Below, piece after piece: positions 21,627 to 32,128 of a DNA stretch of 32,307 nt (position 1 is the stretch's first letter; every line of letters starts with the position of its first letter). The stretch spans positions 1 through 32,307 of the forward strand of contig QXCR01000239.1 of assembly GCA_004380135.1 (NCBI GenBank). The letters run 5' to 3'. The position numbers and the translations under genes are program-made. The notes under the pieces were generated by a model. The model was not told where the DNA came from and did no database searches. It saw nothing but the letters and a program-made list of their open reading frames with translations. This DNA comes from Stemphylium vesicarium (Eukaryota > Ascomycota > Dothideomycetes > Pleosporales > Pleosporaceae).

Positions 21627-21684
21627 GTATGTATATCTATTTCTATTAGCTTTAGCGACTATATAAAGTCTACTAATATTATAG
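21627..21684 (+). other. intron of the DUF3435 gene (58 nt)
   Basis: Donor GTATGT (21627-21632), branch TACTAAT (about 21669-21676) and acceptor TATAG (21684) are all close to fungal consensus. Splicing restores phase exactly and joins RPKLE to NIFIILEIIYN, as expected for the family. Confidence 0.82.
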
Positions 21685-22014
21685 AAATATCTTTATAATT
21701 CTAGAAATTATTTATAATCTATCTCTAATTCTAAGCCCCTACGTCTTCTTACTAGGCTTAATATTTGCTAATAAGATCTTTAAGAATAAAGAACTAACTC
21801 TAGAGAACTTATTTATGCTTTAGCTGTAGAATAAGTGTAACTTACTAGAGGTGCCTATTAGAGATAAGGTAGCCGACCTCTGTATCTTTCGTTAACACGA
21901 GCAAATAAAAATAAAATGTAAAATAAGTAATAAACGACTGCCGTACGCTACACTTAAAAAGTGCATATAGGATGTCGGTGAAATTACGGGGTTTAAAGGC
22001 GTGGCCAAACTATA

Positions 22015-22019
22015 CAATC
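22015..22019 (+). other. target-site duplication of element B, left copy (CAATC)
   Basis: CAATC directly precedes the left LTR and is repeated at 27791-27795 directly after the right LTR. Five bases is usual for gypsy integrases. Confidence 0.92.
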
Positions 22020-22228
22020 TGTCACGGGGTCGGCAGGCAGAAAAGATAGGTGCACGTGATTGGTGTATTCACTACGTAACGCTGACAGTACAGGGTCAGG
22101 CTAAGACAAGGACGTAGCTCAAGAAGCGTACGACGGGGCGTGTTCGCGCAGGAATTTTAGTGATCGCGCAGCTGCTCGCTTAGCAGCTTGGCGCGCTCTT
22201 ATTAGCTATCTAAGCTAGCGCCGTGATA
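22020..22228 (-). repeat. left LTR of element B (209 bp)
   Basis: TGTCACGGGG...CGCCGTGATA. It differs from the right LTR at 11 positions by eye, all transitions and no indel. It has a terminal inverted repeat TGTCACGG/CCGTGACA with one RIP change at the right end. Confidence 0.96.
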
Positions 22229-22240
22229 GTACTCCCCTCC
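22229..22240 (-). other. polypurine tract of element B
   Basis: The minus strand reads GGAGGGGAGTAC directly before the LTR, fixing the orientation. The tail GTAC is shared with element A. Confidence 0.78.
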
Positions 22241-25200
22241 TCAGGCGGAGCTCCGACGACGCGATCAACGGGGCTTATTCGGGTAATAGTAGTAGAAGTT
22301 CTTAATAATCTCCTAGGCGTTCTTAACGTAATTAGCTAGTTCTTTAGTAAGTTTATTATATTTAGCCTACTTTATAATATACTTTAGCTAGAGACAGCCT
22401 CTATAACTATAGTAATCTTAATAGGAATCTAGAATATTCTTAACTTTCTATTCTTTAATTCTCTTAACTTAGATAGGAGGGGGTAGCTTATAATACTATC
22501 TAGGTAGTAGGTTAGTAGCTATAGGGTAAAGAAGGCTAATATAGAATATAAGGTAGATCTTTATTAAAGTAAGTAGTTCTAGATAATAGGCGTATAAGCT
22601 TATAGCCTTCGTAACCTTAAAGGGTCTTAGGAACTTCTAGTTAAGTTTCTTCTATAAGTAGGTAGTTTTAATATTCTAGGCGTCTAACTAGACTAGATCA
22701 TTCTTAAAGAACTAGTAGGCGGCTTTATATTTCCTATTAGCGTACTTCTTATATTAGGCTTGCGCGACGCAGATCTCGGCGCGTAGGTACTCGTGGATAG
22801 TCTTTATCTTTAGGGCTAGCTCTTCAGCATCTCGTGTAGCTAGTAATAGGCTTAGTTTAATAGGCTTAAATTCTAAGCAGGGGTAGAAGCCGTAGTTCGC
22901 GAAGAACGGCGTTATATAGGTACTCTTATTATTAGCGTTATTTACTATAAACTTAGCTAGCGGTAGCTATCTCGCCTAGTTATTCTATAGGTATAAGACC
23001 TAGCCTTATAGGTACTACTCTAAAAAGAAGTTTACTCTCTCTATCTATCTATTAGTCTCTAAGTAGTATATAGTTAATAAAAGGGACTAGATCCCTAGGC
23101 GTTAGATTAAGTAATTCTAGAATTTAGATATAAATTATAGTCCTTAGTTTAATATAATAGTCTTAGGTAGACTATATAGCTTCTAGATATACTTTATAAA
23201 TAGTTATACTACTTCCTTAGTATTATAGGTGCTATTATAGGCGATAAAGTATTTTATTTTAATAAGTTTATCTACTACGACTAAAATAGCGTTAAATCTA
23301 CTACTCTTAGGTAAGTGCGTAATAAAATCTATTAATAGATCTTACTAGGCTTGATTAGGTACTAATAGTAGCTTTAGAACTCTTTATTTTATCTCTTAGA
23401 ATATTATAATTCTTCTATAGGTATAATAGTTCTAGATCTATTACTTAACGTAGCCTAATATTCTAGGCTAGTAGTATTCCTAGAATAAGACTTTATAGAT
23501 TCTTAATTAGCCTATATAGCTAGAGACGGGGCTCTTATAGTATATCTATAGCAGCTTAGCGTGTAGCTTTAGATTGTTAGATACGTATAGGCGGTCCTAG
23601 TAGTATAAGTAGCTCTCCTATTCTATATATTTAGCTAGTATAATTCTCTTATAATAGCTTTACTTAGTATAGAGGGCTTATAGGATAGACTTTAAGTCCT
23701 TATTATTCTAGTATCTGTGGGTAAATAGGTCCCTTATAGCTAGAGGTAGTAGCGGAGTAGATCTCTCTAGTGGTAGTATCGGACGGGCTGGCTTGGCGGC
23801 TAGGTCTGGCAAAGCTGGTTCGGGGATTAATGTAGCACGGGCGCGCGTGATTAGGAATAGGCGGATAGTATAACTATTAGCAAAGCGGACTCTCTTCTTA
23901 GGCTTTAGGGAAGCCGGCGGTGTTAGCGGCGCATTAGTAAGGTAGGCGGCAGCTAGTACGGGTGTTATAGTAGGCGTGTCTAGCGGAGTTAGAGGTAGCT
24001 TGAAGTTCTCCTTCTTTAAAACTACTTAGCTCTAGTACTATAGGCGTTTATCCCCCTCTTTAGGTAGGTTCTCTAACCTCCTAGTTAGTGCGTTAGGTTT
24101 CGCGCCTAGCTTACTAGGGTAGTACGTAATCTAGAAATTAAAATAAAATAGGAATTTAGACTAGTAGACTTATTATTAGTTTAATAACTTTATAATTATA
24201 AAGTATTCTAAGTTATAGTAGTCTATAATAATCTTAATTAGAGATATAATTCTTTCTAGCTTAGGTCTCTATTCTTTAAAGTATTATATAATTATAAGTA
24301 ACTTCTTATTATATATCTTATAGTTATACTTAGTTATAGAATATTTTTTAGAGAAGAACACTATAGATTATAGAATCTTATCGTCCCTATACTAAGATAG
24401 GACTCTAGTAGAGACGTAGTTAGACGTATTAGTTTCTAGGATAATCTCCTTCTCCTAATTAAATAGAGCTAGAATTAGGGCTTTAGTAAATATAGTTTTT
24501 AGATAATTAAAGGCCTTCTAGTAGTTACTATTCTAGGTAAATTTAATACTCTTTTTTATAAGAGTAACTAGTAGGGTAATAATCTTTAAGAAGTCTTATA
24601 TAAACTAGTAGTAGAAGTTACTAAATCTAATAAACGCCTATATATTAGTTAGGTAGGATAGGGTCTTCTATTCTTATATTATCTTAATCTTCTTTAGATC
24701 TATATAAGTTCCTTTACGTTCTATAATAACGCCTAGGAAGGTAGTCTCTTTCTTAAAGAACTTATACTTTTAGATTTTCGCGTATAGCTAAGCTTTTTAT
24801 AGTATAGTAAGTACTAAGCGTAAGTATTACTTATATTCTTCTCTAGTTTAACTATAAATTAGAATATTATCTAAGTAGGTAGTATAGAAGACGTCTAAGT
24901 ATTCTTTTAAGATATTATTAATAAACCTCTAGAAGATAGCTAGTGCTCCTAATAGACTAAATAGTATTACTAGGCTCTTATATAGGCTAAATTAGGTTTA
25001 AAACGTAGTTAAGTACTTCTAGCCTTCCTTTATACGTACGTTATTAAAGGCGGCGATAATATCGACCTTAGAGAAATACTTTATCCCTTTTAGGTTATTT
25101 AGACTTTCCTTTACGAGCGGAAGTAGATAGTAGTCTTTTATAGATATATTATTTAACTCTTAGTAGTCTATATAGAACTAGAGGCCTCTATTAGGTTTCT

Positions 25201-26100
25201 TAATAAATAAAATAAGTAAGATAGTAAGTAAGAAGCTTAGCTAGATAAATCCCTTCTAGAGATTCTCTTCTAGCTATTCCTTTAAGGCTTTAAGTTCTTC
25301 TTAGAATATTAGGTAGAGTAGTCTAAAAAGCGGCGTCTTACCCTCTAATAGGTAGATATTATAGTTATATAAGTAGTGTAACGGGAGCTTCTCTACCTTC
25401 TTAGGCGAGAAGACGTTCTAAAAGTCTCTTATCTTAGATAGTAGTAAGATCTTAGAGTTTAGTAGTTTAGCTTAGTTAGATTAGAATAGATAGTAGTTAA
25501 TCTATTTAATAGTAACTATAAATATATAGTAGTTCCTTTACGTATACGTAGTATAAGCGTTAAGTAACACCTTCGCAATGTCTTAATTCTATAGCGGTTT
25601 TAGGCGGTCTAGTAGGTTAATAGGGCGGGACTTAGGCGGGACTTAGTATAGGGTGTAGACCTTATTTAGTTTTCTTAGAATATTATAGTGCCTTTAGTAG
25701 TATTTGCTTTTAAATATTAAAGTATAGCTAGCGAAGCTAATTCTTAGATTATATTATTTTAGCTAAGGCATTTCTAGGATTATAGAATAGTATACTAGCT
25801 ATATTATATTTAAATAGATAGTTTTAGTATAGTCTTCTACTCTTATAGTAGCCTTAACGTAGTGCGTAATAGTACCTTACTTAAATAGATTATTATTAAA
25901 TATTATAATACTAAAGAGGTTCTTTAGTTCTTATAGAGGTAGCTTATAGCTTTTAGCCTAGCTTTAGTCTATAAACCCTTTACTCTCTATGCTAGAGTTA
26001 GTTATTATATATATTAGTATTATCTTCTCTTCTATTCTTAGTAAAATTAGTAGAATTATTATATTAGACCTCTAATTACTTTTCTTATATATTAAAAGTC
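22241..26100 (-). pseudogene. degraded pol of element B
   Basis: Minus-strand gypsy Pol. The RT motif at 24866-24877 reads YLDN followed by ILIYS and is preceded by DVFYTT, identical in layout to element A. An unmutated island at 23770-24000 encodes the RNase H-integrase linker (KPKKRVRF, then RARATLIPEPALPDLAAKLA) and is almost identical to copy C. Integrase lies to its left, protease and the start of RT to its right; their individual motifs were not all resolved. RIP stops are dense outside the island. Limits are approximate. Confidence 0.8.
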
Positions 26101-27581
26101 TCTTAATAGACGCCTTAAAGAGGCGAATTAAGAATTACTAGCCCTAGTTATATAACTTTAGAGCCTAAACGTAACTTAGTTTAAGCTTATTTTATTTAAT
26201 AAGTAGTTTAGGCTAAATAGCGGGCTAATTATTAGGTAGATAGGAGGAGAACGCGGGGGGCTAATAGGATAGGGGATCTAGGGCGAGGACATGCGGAGGG
26301 ACTAGTAAGTAGCGGAGGGACTAGAGAATTAGCGGGGTACAAAGGGGCGAGTGTTAGGTTCTAGGTAGTGGGCTACCTAGTAGCTCTTCGAGCTATAGCG
26401 AAAACACTCGCCTCTCTCTCTGCGGCCGTTTAGTATAGAGGTCCTTTGCGAGCTAAGGTCTATAGGTTCGTACGTAGGTATAGTGTTCGGCGCTGCTGGG
26501 CGGGGGGAGTTCGCTCGTCGATCCCGCGTGTCTAGGCTAGAAGTTAGCTTAACGGCGGAGGCGTAGCTTACTAGGGGGGTTCTAGTAGGTAAGGCTTAGT
26601 AATTATAGGTAACCTACTACTAGTACTATTAGTAATAGTTATTAAGCTTTTATAGGTAGCTAGTATAAGTAGAGAACTCTTAAGATAAGAGTAAGTTATA
26701 AAGTAGTATATTCTATAACTTATAGGATATCTCTTAGAATAGTAGAGGTATAAGTATACTCTCTAGTATATCTCTCTTTAGGGCTAGTTATTAGAATTTA
26801 AAGAAATAAGCGCTAAAGTTAAAGTTTTTTTATTATAGTTAGAAGAGCTTATTTTAGGTATTCTAGGCGTAATTTAGGTCTCTAAATACTTACTCTAAGT
26901 ATTCTAGTATTTATAGATAGTTAATAAACTAAGAGATACTATATTAGATCTTAGGTAGTATTAGTGCGTACGCGCTACCTATAAGGCGGCCTACAACGTA
27001 GGTTATTTAGTTAGTAGCTAATAGAAAATAGTTAATATTTATATTTATTTTACTATATATTTATTAGACGAACTACTAAAGGTTACTATAAGTTCTATTA
27101 AACTCCTTTAGGTTAGGTATTTTCTTGCTAAGGCTAGCGGTTCTAGAATATAGGGGAGTAATAGGCGTAGGCGGTCTCGTTAGGTCATCTGCGCGAGCTT
27201 CAGCTGTAGCTTGGGGGGGCAAGGTAATAGCTCCGTAGGGGGTCTATATAGTAGGGCTAGCAGCAGCAACTAAGTAGCGCTTCTCGATTTCAAGCTCTGT
27301 AATCTATTTCTGGTCGGCGGCTAGTTGCTCCTTCTAGTAGCGGATGATTCCATCGCGTTTAGTAATAGAGGTTTGGTGCTCTTATTCTATAGCACGAGCT
27401 ACGCGGAGGGAGCTCTCTAAATCTTATATATACTAATAGTTATTACGCAGGTATAGCAGCTAAGCATTAGGACTATTGCGCACCTGAGCTAAAAGGGCTT
27501 CGGCCGAGTCTGGAGCTACTAGTGGTTCGGGACAGTCTATGGCGGGTCGCAATTACGGCGCCTATAGGAGGAGCTACGTAA
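26101..27581 (-). pseudogene. degraded gag of element B
   Basis: The right part (about 27080-27400) is little mutated. Read on the minus strand it gives a coiled coil (QLAADQK-ITELEIEKRYLV), a Pro/Ala-rich linker, and the capsid start (KIPNLKEFNRTYSNL, about 27075-27125) that matches gypsy Gag layout. The region further left is heavily mutated and no zinc knuckle was confirmed. The sequence next to the right LTR is TACGTAA, so TTACGTA follows the 5' LTR in element sense. Confidence 0.7.
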
Positions 27582-27790
27582 TGTCACGGGGTCGGCAGGT
27601 AGAAAAGATAGGTGCACGTGATTGGTGTATTTACTACGTAATGCTGATAGTATAGGGTCAGGCTAAGACAAGGACGTAGCTCAAGGAGCGTACGACGGGG
27701 CGTGTTCGCGCAGGAATTTCAGTGATCGCGCAGCTGCTCGCTTAGCAGCTTGGCGCGCTCTCATTAGCTATCTGAGCCAGCGCCGTGACA
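27582..27790 (-). repeat. right LTR of element B (209 bp)
   Basis: TGTCACGGGG...CGCCGTGACA with intact terminal inverted repeats. In element orientation this is the 5' LTR. RIP changes lie toward its left part, whereas the left LTR is changed toward its right part. Confidence 0.96.
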
Positions 27791-27795
27791 CAATC
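27791..27795 (+). other. target-site duplication of element B, right copy (CAATC)
   Basis: Matches 22015-22019 exactly. Confidence 0.92.
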
Positions 27796-28694
27796 TCCGA
27801 TATGGGGCAGCCAATGCCTTTAACAAGGACAGTAAGTGATAAGTAAAGCGAACGATAGAGAACAAGACTAACCTAACTATAATTATAGGCGGCACTAGTA
27901 ACGCCTTGTGAAATATAATTATAAAGCACGCTAACACAAATGTCTTTCTAAATTATTACCTGTTAACACGAATTACTACAGATACATAAGCGATTATACG
28001 AGGGTTGGCGCCTTAAGATGGGGTCATGCAGGCAGCAAGCAGGATGAGCCAATATATCGATCTAGACCGACCTTGACATCTTACGAAAGAGCACGAACGG
28101 TCTATTATAGAACATCCACGGCTATAACAACTATAAGCGCGGCTAAAGAAACGTGACAAGGGCTTATAAGACTATAAGAAGCTTTAGAAATAAATTTATA
28201 ATCTAAAGTAAGTGCTAAAGTATCGTCTTAAGCTTTAGATAAGGGAAGAATATAATAATACGCGAGTAGAGAAGGATATATAGCTATAAATCTCTAGTAG
28301 AACACATAAGGAAAAGATTAAGACTAATCTAAGGTAGTTATATAGACGGTTATAATAGTATGTGAACTTAATTAAGTTAATTATATCGCTACCTAGAATA
28401 TCTATTCTAGAGGAGAATTAATAACGAAGTTAAGCTATTAGGGTAGTTATAGAGTACTACTTAGTTAATTGTTATAGATAACAAGCAAAGATCTCTCCTA
28501 AGCGAAGGATGCGATATTAGCAGCCAATAGTCGCACGAGACGAAGAATAATAATTAGCGCGGGGCGCGTAGATTACGTAATTACTATCACGCCAAGACAA
28601 CGCTAGATATGATAGCAGGGTCCGCATGACAACGACTATTAGGCAGGACAAGGGTCCGGCACTAATGGCAGCCATTAGGGACATTAGACGCTAG
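27796..28694 (+). pseudogene. DUF3435 tyrosine recombinase, 3' part
   Basis: It continues the phase broken at 22019: the codon made of C plus TC begins LRYGAANAFN, the family's Arg-Gly motif expected to carry a catalytic Arg. Next is KHANTNVFLNYYL (about 27930-27970), the His...Tyr segment likely to hold the other catalytic residues, then RGLAP-DGVM-AASRMSQYIDLDRP and a Lys/Arg-rich helical tail (28090-28350). About 25 stops, all TAG/TAA apart from a few TGA, fit RIP. The phase stays readable to a TAG at 28692-28694, but beyond about 28450 the identity is weak and the true stop is uncertain. The two parts together give a protein of about 700-750 residues, within the usual captain range. Family known; activity lost. 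Confidence 0.85.
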
Positions 28695-28970
28695 CGGTAA
28701 TGGTAGTAATAGCAAAGGATATAGTAGCGAGAATATAAAGATAGAAAGGTTTTATTATTTTTCTTATTATAGTTAACTCTTATAGTTATATCTCTTACCT
28801 AGATTACTAACTAGTTATTCTATTACTTATATAGAATTAAATTATCTTTACCTAAATACCTACTATCCTACTTAGTCGCTAGACAACTCTACGGGTCTAC
28901 AGCCATACAATACCTCGCCTGCCTTAGTACGGACTAGAAATAGAGAAGTATCGCTAAACCCCGTATAACA
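28695..28970 (+). repeat. probable 5' LTR of element E (boundaries tentative)
   Basis: About 275 bp lie between the end of the recombinase phase and the first Gag codons of E. A TG start is available at about 28697 (TGGTAGTAAT) and a CA end at about 28970 (CCCCGTATAACA). No partner LTR is in the window, so limits cannot be tested here. Confidence 0.35.
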
Positions 28971-29009
28971 CTTTGACCACCCACGGACTCTATAGAAGGT
29001 ATTCACCAA

Positions 29010-30110
29010 CTGTACGCTTCGAGAAGATTAGCAAGAGCAGCAATAGCAGTAGCGAACAACGGAAGACACGCACCGGCCACGCCAGCCGCGGTGCCAGGTC
29101 CTAGTAAGACCTACCCGCCTACTAACGACGAAATGCTTAAGAACTCTAAGTCTAAGAATAATAATAATACCTAGATAGAGTTAGTTAGAGATCTTAAGTA
29201 TTAGCTTAAGACTTAAGTAAGATAGACTACTACTCTAATAAAGTTAGTAAACTAGCTTATAGTATAAGTTATAGCTACGCTAAATAAACGCCTATACTTA
29301 AAATCTAAGATAGCGACACCTAAGAAGTATAATAATAAATAAGCTAAACTCTATATATTCCTTATAAATATTAAACTATACTATAAGTTTAATAGCGCAC
29401 TAGATAATTAAGAAAAGATCCTTATAGCTAGCATATATATAAAAGGAAAAGTAGCTAGCTAGATATAGCCCTTTATAGACGACTACCTTAAAAGCCCCCG
29501 CCTAGAAGGTGAGAAGAAGAAGATGTAATAACTATTCGCTAGCTAGACTAACTTTAAAGAGGAAATAGGACGCATCTTTAGAGAAGTAGACGACTAGAAC
29601 TAGGTAGAGAAAGTAATCACTCGCCTAAAGCAAACTAAGTCAGTATCCTTATATACTGCTAAGTTTAAGTAGCTATAGTCGCGTATTAACTAGAATAATA
29701 TAGCCCTTTAAATAGTATATAAGAATAGTCTAAAAAACTTAATTAAGAATAGCTTAGTATACTATAATAAGCTAGCGGATCTATACGCATTAGTAGAACT
29801 AGCTACTTATATTAATAATAGGCTATAAGAACGTAACTAGTAGAAAGTATAAAATACCTTTATCCTAGCTAATATAAAGAAATTCTACTAGAATATTTAG
29901 ATTAATAAAGAAGAGGATATTATTATAATAGACTAAGTATAAGCTAAGAATTAAAAGCCTAAAGAAAGATACTATAATAGACTTTCTAAGAAAGAGCGTT
30001 AGAAATGCTATAATAATAAAGTATATCTCTAATATAGAAAGAAAGGACACTTCTATAGAGACTACCTAAAGAATAATAAGAGATAATAGAGAGCTATTAA
30101 GATTAAGATA
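29010..30110 (+). pseudogene. degraded gag of element E
   Basis: An unmutated Ala/Pro-rich start (RRLARAAIAVANNGRHAPAT, about 29020-29080) is followed by a coiled coil. The capsid shows FLINIKLYYKFNS then EKILIASIYIKGKVAS (about 29350-29460), and further on EKVITRLKQTKSVSLYTAKF (29610-29670) and LVELATYINNRL. These match the Ty3/gypsy retrotransposon Gag domain in order. A CCHC zinc knuckle at about 30020-30065 keeps KKGHF-RD, but its cysteines read Tyr. The ATG was not identified: reading backward, the phase is open into the LTR-like DNA. Confidence 0.85.
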
Positions 30111-32009
30111 ATTAAATAGAGTACGCCCTATTCTAGGGAATAGTCTACTAATAGTAATATTAGTAATATAGAACTATATAAGGAAGCTTAGCTATTAGAT
30201 AATACCACGTATAAGCTCCTCCTCTAAGTAGTTAAGACTAAGAATATAATAGGTTAGAATAAAGTCTAGCCTACTAACTTAAAAGTCTACGTAGTTACGT
30301 TACGTTAGCGCCTATAAGACTAATAATGCTAGAAATATAGCTAGGACTCGCACCTAGTAAATAAATATAGCTATAGGGGACGAATTGCTATTACTAGCTT
30401 AGAAGCTAAGAAAGTAATAAAAGAAGCCTTTAATAAATAACTATACTTTAAAGAAGTTATTATAGAAGAAGATAAAGAACTCTTTAAACTAAAGAAGGAA
30501 TCTTAGTAAACTTATAGTAAGAACTAAGCTTAGAAAGATATAAGTAAGAATAGACTAGTTAAGAATAAAAAGTATATAAAGAATATACTAATAGGCTAGA
30601 GACTTATATCTTATAACTACTTATATTAGACGTTCTACTATAAAGATAACTATAGAACCTACTACAACGCTAAGTACGGCGTAGGCTACTTTCCTAGAAA
30701 GAGAAAAGGTAGATAGTTAAAAAACTAGGATACTACTAGAGATAGAGTTACGCTAGTATAGATAGTCCTAAAATAACTCTCTATAATATACGAGATACAA
30801 GTCTATAGAATCTTAGATTAAGAATAGAAGTCTTAGTATATAGATATAAGATAATAGTAACTATTAATAGTAGTACTATTTAGATAATTATCTCGTTATA
30901 AGTAGTAGAAAGATATAATATATCTTACTAAGCTAAGAAATAGCTAGTATAAGTAGTATTAGCTAATAATAACCTTATAAGATATAAAGGTAGCATAATA
31001 AGACTAGAGACCTAACTAGTGTTACTAAACGTAATAGGGATAAGAGACTAGATAAATATTAATATTATAGATCTTAGAGAAGAAGATATATTAATTAGCT
31101 ATTAATTAGCTAAGAAAAACTATACTTAGCTAAGAATCTGCGCGTAAGGTTACTAGAGTACGAAAAGAGAAACGCCTAATAGTTTAGAGCTTACCTAAGA
31201 ATAGAAGAATTAGTAAGATCTTACCTTATAAGATTATAAGAATTTATAAGAAGGACTCTAAGAGAATAGAAGTTATATAGTTAAAATGCGCCGTAACTAT
31301 AAAGAAAGAGTCTATACTACTAGATATTCTAAAGAAATATAATATAAATAAGTTTAGAGAACTATTTAAGAAAATAGAAGTAATTAAGTTAGTAGATTAC
31401 TAAGAGTAGAATTATAGGATCTATATCTAAGAAGGAGCTAAGCTCGTCCTAGGACTAATATACCTAATCGCGCCTAGGCACGAGCTAGAGTTGCGCGAAT
31501 ACCTTAGAAAGAACCTAAGTAAACGATTTATCCGCGAAAGTAAAAGCCTAATAGCTTTGCCTATACTATTTATTAAGAAAGCTAATAGAAAGTAGCGACT
31601 ATATATTAACTACTAAAGGGTAAATAGTAGCACGATAAAAAATTAATACCTACTACTACTAATAATAGAGCTTATAGATTAACTCTAAGGAGTAAAGTAG
31701 TTCGCTAAATTTAACGTTTAAGAAGAATTTTACTATATTTAAATTACTAAAGGATATAAGTAGAAGACTACCTTTAAGACAAAGTACGGACTATACGAGT
31801 ATATAGTTATGCCGTTTAGCTTAATAAACGCGCCGGCAACCTTTTAGGTAGTTATTAATAAGGTACTCTACGAGTATCTAGGAATCTTCGTAGCTGCCTA
31901 TCTAGATAATATACTAGTGTATTCTAAAGGCACGCTAGAAGAATATATAGAATATATAAAGAAGATACTATAAAAGCTTAAGTAATATAAGCTATACTTA
32001 TAACCTATA
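30111..32009 (+). pseudogene. degraded protease/RT part of pol, element E
   Basis: Protease should lie at 30900-31100 but was not resolved. RT is clear: LELREYLRKNLSKRFIRESK (about 31480-31550), LPILFIKKA, TKYGLYEYIVMPFSLINAPATF (31780-31845) and YLDN-ILVYS at 31899-31925, with the second catalytic Asp lost. The reading ends at LYL-P just before the LTR at 32010. Confidence 0.85.
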
Positions 32010-32128
32010 TGTCAGGACGCAGCCCTGCACCACTACGCCATGCAACCAAAAAGGTACGTATGATCAGTGAACTACTGATCATGGTGCAGGATAGTATATA
32101 TCGTCATCTGGCCTGACCCGGCCTGACA
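32010..32128 (-). repeat. unmutated 119-bp LTR of a young element
   Basis: TGTCAGG...CCTGACA with perfect 7-bp terminal inverted repeats and no sign of RIP. It interrupts the RT of element E. A polypurine tract lies on its right (minus strand AAAGAAGGGGGATAT), so it is the 3' LTR of a minus-strand element whose body is outside the window. It contains a 9-bp-arm hairpin (32060-32082). Confidence 0.85.
32060..32082. other. hairpin in the 119-bp LTR
   Basis: Arms ATGATCAGT (32060-32068) and ACTGATCAT (32074-32082), perfect, with a 5-base loop. Possibly part of a transcription signal; function unknown. Confidence 0.75.

Larger units (their letters stand above)
20633..22019 (+). pseudogene. DUF3435 tyrosine recombinase (Starship captain-like), 5' part
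   Basis: The ATG at 20633 opens a Ser/Asp-rich N-terminus (66 codons to a RIP-type TAG). The same phase continues through YAESTERQLQNVKK. Joining across an intron (20914-21007) gives the N-terminal SAM-like helical region: EYD-HEKISSITLGDI and RIKKIASLDTY-KLFSIVYRR. Further on come REKPSMDVEDVTKI (21364 on), LLKLRYKDIK, a second clear intron (21627-21684), EIIYNLSLILSPYVFLLGL and RLPYATLKK. These are characteristic of PF11917/DUF3435 proteins, which include the captain recombinases that mobilise Starships. About 20 RIP stops kill it. A phase change at about 21217-21285 marks another intron or an indel. Element B interrupts the codon beginning at 22019. The N-terminal exon is much less mutated than the core. 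Confidence 0.88.
22020..27790 (-). mobile_element. complete Ty3/gypsy-like LTR retrotransposon B inserted in the recombinase gene
   Basis: 5,771 bp bounded by 209-bp LTRs and a perfect CAATC duplication. It reads on the minus strand, with gag at the right and a polypurine tract next to the left LTR. Removing it with one CAATC joins the two halves of the DUF3435 gene in phase. Its family matches copy C. Its LTRs are much less mutated than its interior. Confidence 0.96.
28971..32009 (+). mobile_element. gypsy element E, 3' part cut off by a younger element
   Basis: Plus-strand element with gag, protease region and the fingers/palm part of RT. Its reading stops at 32009, where an unmutated LTR begins, so the rest of pol probably lies beyond the right edge of the window. 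RIP is heavy throughout except at the gag start (28971-29140). Confidence 0.88.

Noticed and set aside
29865..30050. Minus-strand open frame of 61 codons
   Set aside because: It is the antisense of the clearly read gag of element E.
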